This document shows positions 7,686 to 9,519 of a stretch of DNA of 9,519 bases, piece by piece. The notes beneath the pieces were generated by a model that was not told where the DNA came from, did not search any database, and saw only the letters and a list, made by a program, of their open reading frames with translations. Position numbers and translations under genes: made by a program. The DNA is from Bacteroides ovatus (GTDB lineage: Bacteria > Bacteroidota > Bacteroidia > Bacteroidales > Bacteroidaceae). The DNA lies in the NCBI GenBank assembly GCA_030844565.1, contig JAUUNK010000197.1, positions 1-9,519 of the forward strand, given 5' to 3'. Each line of letters begins with the position of its first letter. Positions within the stretch are counted from its first letter, which is position 1.

Positions 7686-7693
7686 TAATTTTG
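7686..7693 (+). promoter_or_regulatory. -7 promoter element for the kinase-nucleotidyltransferase operon
   Basis: TAATTTTG matches TAnnTTTG exactly. Transcription would begin near 7700, giving about 60 bases of leader before the preferred ATG at 7762. No -33 TTTG is seen at the usual distance. Confidence 0.5.
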
Positions 7694-7761
7694 CGGAAAA
7701 CGGGGACTTGCCTGCTATGGAGGCCGAAGTATCCTTTTCACTCTATTATGTTAATGCAATT

Positions 7762-9195
7762 ATGATTATAGAAAAATTACAGAAACTATATCAATCATAC
7801 ACAGGTGTCCCTGCGGAAAGTATTATAGAATTTCCTTCCTCCGGCTCTAATCGCCGTTATTTCCGGTTGACCGGTGGGCAAACTTTGATTGGAGTATGCG
7901 GCACTTCGATTGAAGAGAATGAAGCTTTTCTTTACATGGCAGAATATTTCCGTACATGCGGCTTGCCCGTCCCCCAAGTCTATGGAGTATCCGATGACAA
8001 GACCTGCTATTTACAGGAAGATTTGGGAGACAAACTTCTTTTTAATATAATCGAAAAAGGTCGCACGACGGGTGTGTTTTCTGAGGAAGAGAAGACATTG
8101 CTTCGTAAGACCATGCGTTTGCTTCCCGCCATTCAATTTGCCGGGGTAGGAGGGTTTGACTTTTCCCGTTGCTATCCCCAGCCCGAATTTAACCGCCGTT
8201 CCATCTTTTGGGACTTGAACTATTTTAAATATTGCTTCCTCAAAGCTACCGGGGTAGAATTTCAGGAAGACAAGCTCGAAGATGATTTCGGAAAGATGAG
8301 CGAGATGTTGTTGCAGGCTTCCTCTACAACCACTTTTATGTACAGAGACTTTCAGAGCCGCAATGTGATGGTGAAAGAAGGCGAGCCTTGGTTGATTGAC
8401 TTTCAAGGAGGGCGCAAAGGTCCGGTCTACTATGATGTGGCTTCTTTCCTTTGGCAGGCAAAAGCCAACTATCCTGACAGCTTGCGATACGAACTGCTTG
8501 GCGAATATATAGACGCTCTGCGTGTTTATCAGCCTGTAGACGAGGTGGAGTTCTATGGCCGTCTCCGCCATTTTGTTCTTTTCCGTACGCTGCAGGTGTT
8601 GGGAACGTATGGTTTCCGTGGATATTTTGAGAAGAAACCCCATTTTCTCCAGAGTGTTCCTTACGCCATAGCCAACCTGAGGGAATTGTTGAAAGAAGGG
8701 TATCCTGAATATCCTTATTTATGCGATGTGCTGACCAGATTGACTCAGTTGGAATGTTTTGCAGAATCGACAGCGAAGCCTGCACTGACAGTCAGAGTAA
8801 TGAGTTTCTCTTATAAAAAAGGGATACCCGATGATCCCTCAGGAAATGGAGGAGGGTATGTGTTTGACTGCCGTGCCGTGCACAATCCCGGTAAATATGA
8901 GCGTTACAAATCACTGACCGGACTGGATGAGCCTGTTATCCGTTTTCTTGAAGAAGACGGGGAAATTCTGGAATTTCTCGAGCATGTATATGCATTGGTA
9001 GATGCTTCCGTAAAACGGTATATGGAACGTGGTTTTAGCAATCTTTCCGTCTCTTTCGGATGTACGGGCGGGCAGCATCGTTCGGTATATTCTGCCCAGC
9101 ATTTGGCAGAACGGCTGAATCGTAAGTTCGGTGTCAGGGTAGAGCTGATACATCGTGAACAGAAGATAGAACGTATCTTTGAGGCTAATGCCTGA
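7762..9195 (+). CDS. AmgK-like amino-sugar kinase fused to a RapZ C-terminal domain
   Basis: The 477-residue cytosolic product has two domains. Residues 1-330 are an aminoglycoside-phosphotransferase-type kinase close to AmgK, which phosphorylates MurNAc and GlcNAc at C1: SSGSNRRYFRL (27-36) resembles the AmgK N-terminal loop, YRDFQSRN (194-201) holds catalytic Asp196 and Asn201, and IDFQGGRKGPVYYD (212-225) holds metal-binding Asp213. Residues 342-466 match the RapZ C-terminal domain: YVFDCR (366-371), TGLDEPV (386-392) and FGCTGGQHRS (432-441). The Walker-type ATPase half of RapZ is absent. I prefer the ATG at 7762 over upstream TTG 7708 or ATG 7717 because the kinase domain begins there and about 60 bases remain for a leader; there is no Shine-Dalgarno. 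The next gene, 42 bp on, is MurU-like, which supports peptidoglycan sugar recycling. The substrate remains an inference: other members of this kinase superfamily act on other small molecules. Confidence 0.9.
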   Translation: MIIEKLQKLYQSYTGVPAESIIEFPSSGSNRRYFRLTGGQTLIGVCGTSIEENEAFLYMAEYFRTCGLPVPQVYGVSDDKTCYLQEDLGDKLLFNIIEKGRTTGVFSEEEKTLLRKTMRLLPAIQFAGVGGFDFSRCYPQPEFNRRSIFWDLNYFKYCFLKATGVEFQEDKLEDDFGKMSEMLLQASSTTTFMYRDFQSRNVMVKEGEPWLIDFQGGRKGPVYYDVASFLWQAKANYPDSLRYELLGEYIDALRVYQPVDEVEFYGRLRHFVLFRTLQVLGTYGFRGYFEKKPHFLQSVPYAIANLRELLKEGYPEYPYLCDVLTRLTQLECFAESTAKPALTVRVMSFSYKKGIPDDPSGNGGGYVFDCRAVHNPGKYERYKSLTGLDEPVIRFLEEDGEILEFLEHVYALVDASVKRYMERGFSNLSVSFGCTGGQHRSVYSAQHLAERLNRKFGVRVELIHREQKIERIFEANA

Positions 9196-9237
9196 GAAAT
9201 AAGGAAAAGCAAATAAAAAGGAAAAAAGGAGAATGAA

Positions 9238-9519
9238 ATGAAAGCAATGATATTTGCAGCTGGTTTGGGCACACGGCTGAAACCGTTGACGGATACCATG
9301 CCCAAAGCTTTGGTTCCTGTAGCGGAGCGTCCTATGCTGGAGCATGTTATTCGAAAACTCAAAGAGGCTGGATTTACTGAAATAGTGATAAACATTCATC
9401 ATTTCGGTGAGCAGATTGTGGATTTCCTGCGGCTACATCACAATTTCGGGCTCATCATACATATCTCCGACGAGCGGGGGCGCTTGCTCGATACGGGCGG
9501 AGGAATAAAGAAAGCCCGT
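9238..9519 (+). CDS. MurU-like sugar-1-phosphate nucleotidyltransferase, N-terminal part
   Basis: The first 94 codons are present; the frame is open at the window edge. The product begins with the nucleotidyltransferase signature AAGLGTRLKP (7-16), followed by Lys23 in MPKALVPV, a helix EHVIRKLKEAGF and strand IVINIHHFG, and LDTGGGI (84-90). The short ETGGGI/DTGGGI type motif and the INIHHFGEQI segment resemble MurU, which makes UDP-MurNAc from UTP and MurNAc-1-phosphate; mannose-1-phosphate guanylyltransferases share the fold and are often given as the name. A strong ribosome site AAGGAG (9226-9231) sits six bases before the ATG; the earlier ATG at 9233 meets a stop after two codons. It lies 42 bp after the kinase gene on the same strand with no terminator between, so the two are likely one operon: kinase makes the sugar-1-phosphate, this enzyme activates it. 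Confidence 0.9.
   Translation, partial: MKAMIFAAGLGTRLKPLTDTMPKALVPVAERPMLEHVIRKLKEAGFTEIVINIHHFGEQIVDFLRLHHNFGLIIHISDERGRLLDTGGGIKKAR

Noticed and set aside
7708..7761. An upstream TTG start (7708) or ATG (7717) that would lengthen the kinase
   Set aside because: The added residues show no family similarity, and with a -7 element at 7686-7693 the leader before TTG would be only a few bases. The ATG at 7762 fits the kinase domain start.
8904..9402. Two overlapping minus-strand frames of 163 codons
   Set aside because: They run antisense to the RapZ-like domain and the MurU-like gene start, both of which carry clear family motifs. No ribosome site or domain supports them.

Overview
The window looks like a chromosomal segment of a gut Bacteroides or close relative. 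The evidence is a single-polypeptide hybrid two-component regulator, a Ser-type sulfatase with a signal peptide, promoter candidates of the TAnnTTTG type typical of Bacteroidota, and several starts with no clear Shine-Dalgarno sequence. I see no tRNA, rRNA, CRISPR array or insertion sequence.

Left part (1-1925). A minus-strand gene (8-670) encodes a small protein with two hydrophobic segments and the front half of a degenerate receiver domain; it is unusual and may be a remnant. A 508-bp AT-rich gap follows, holding a 17-base palindrome, weak promoter candidates and a possible mini-ORF leader. Then comes gpmA (1179-1925, plus), a complete 2,3-bisphosphoglycerate-dependent phosphoglycerate mutase of glycolysis.

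Middle part (1926-7532). gpmA converges on a minus-strand pair across a hairpin that can serve as a terminator on both strands. The pair is a hybrid two-component system (HTCS, 1323 aa, 7532 to 3561) and, 33 bp downstream of it, a periplasmic Ser-type S1 sulfatase (3527 to 2004). They are probably co-transcribed: the HTCS would sense a glycan fragment in the periplasm, while the sulfatase removes sulfate from a glycan. No SusC/SusD pair or glycoside hydrolase lies in the window.

Right part (7533-9519). From a shared divergent promoter region runs a plus-strand operon. Its first gene (7762-9195) fuses an AmgK-like amino-sugar kinase to a RapZ C-terminal domain. Its second gene (from 9238, cut by the window edge) starts a MurU-like sugar-1-phosphate nucleotidyltransferase. 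Together they resemble the AmgK-MurU peptidoglycan sugar recycling route, in which MurNAc is phosphorylated at C1 and then converted to UDP-MurNAc. The added RapZ-C domain, which in E. coli binds glucosamine-6-phosphate, is the most interesting item here: it suggests a kinase with a built-in amino-sugar sensor. Function, substrate and regulation are inferences from motifs read by eye.
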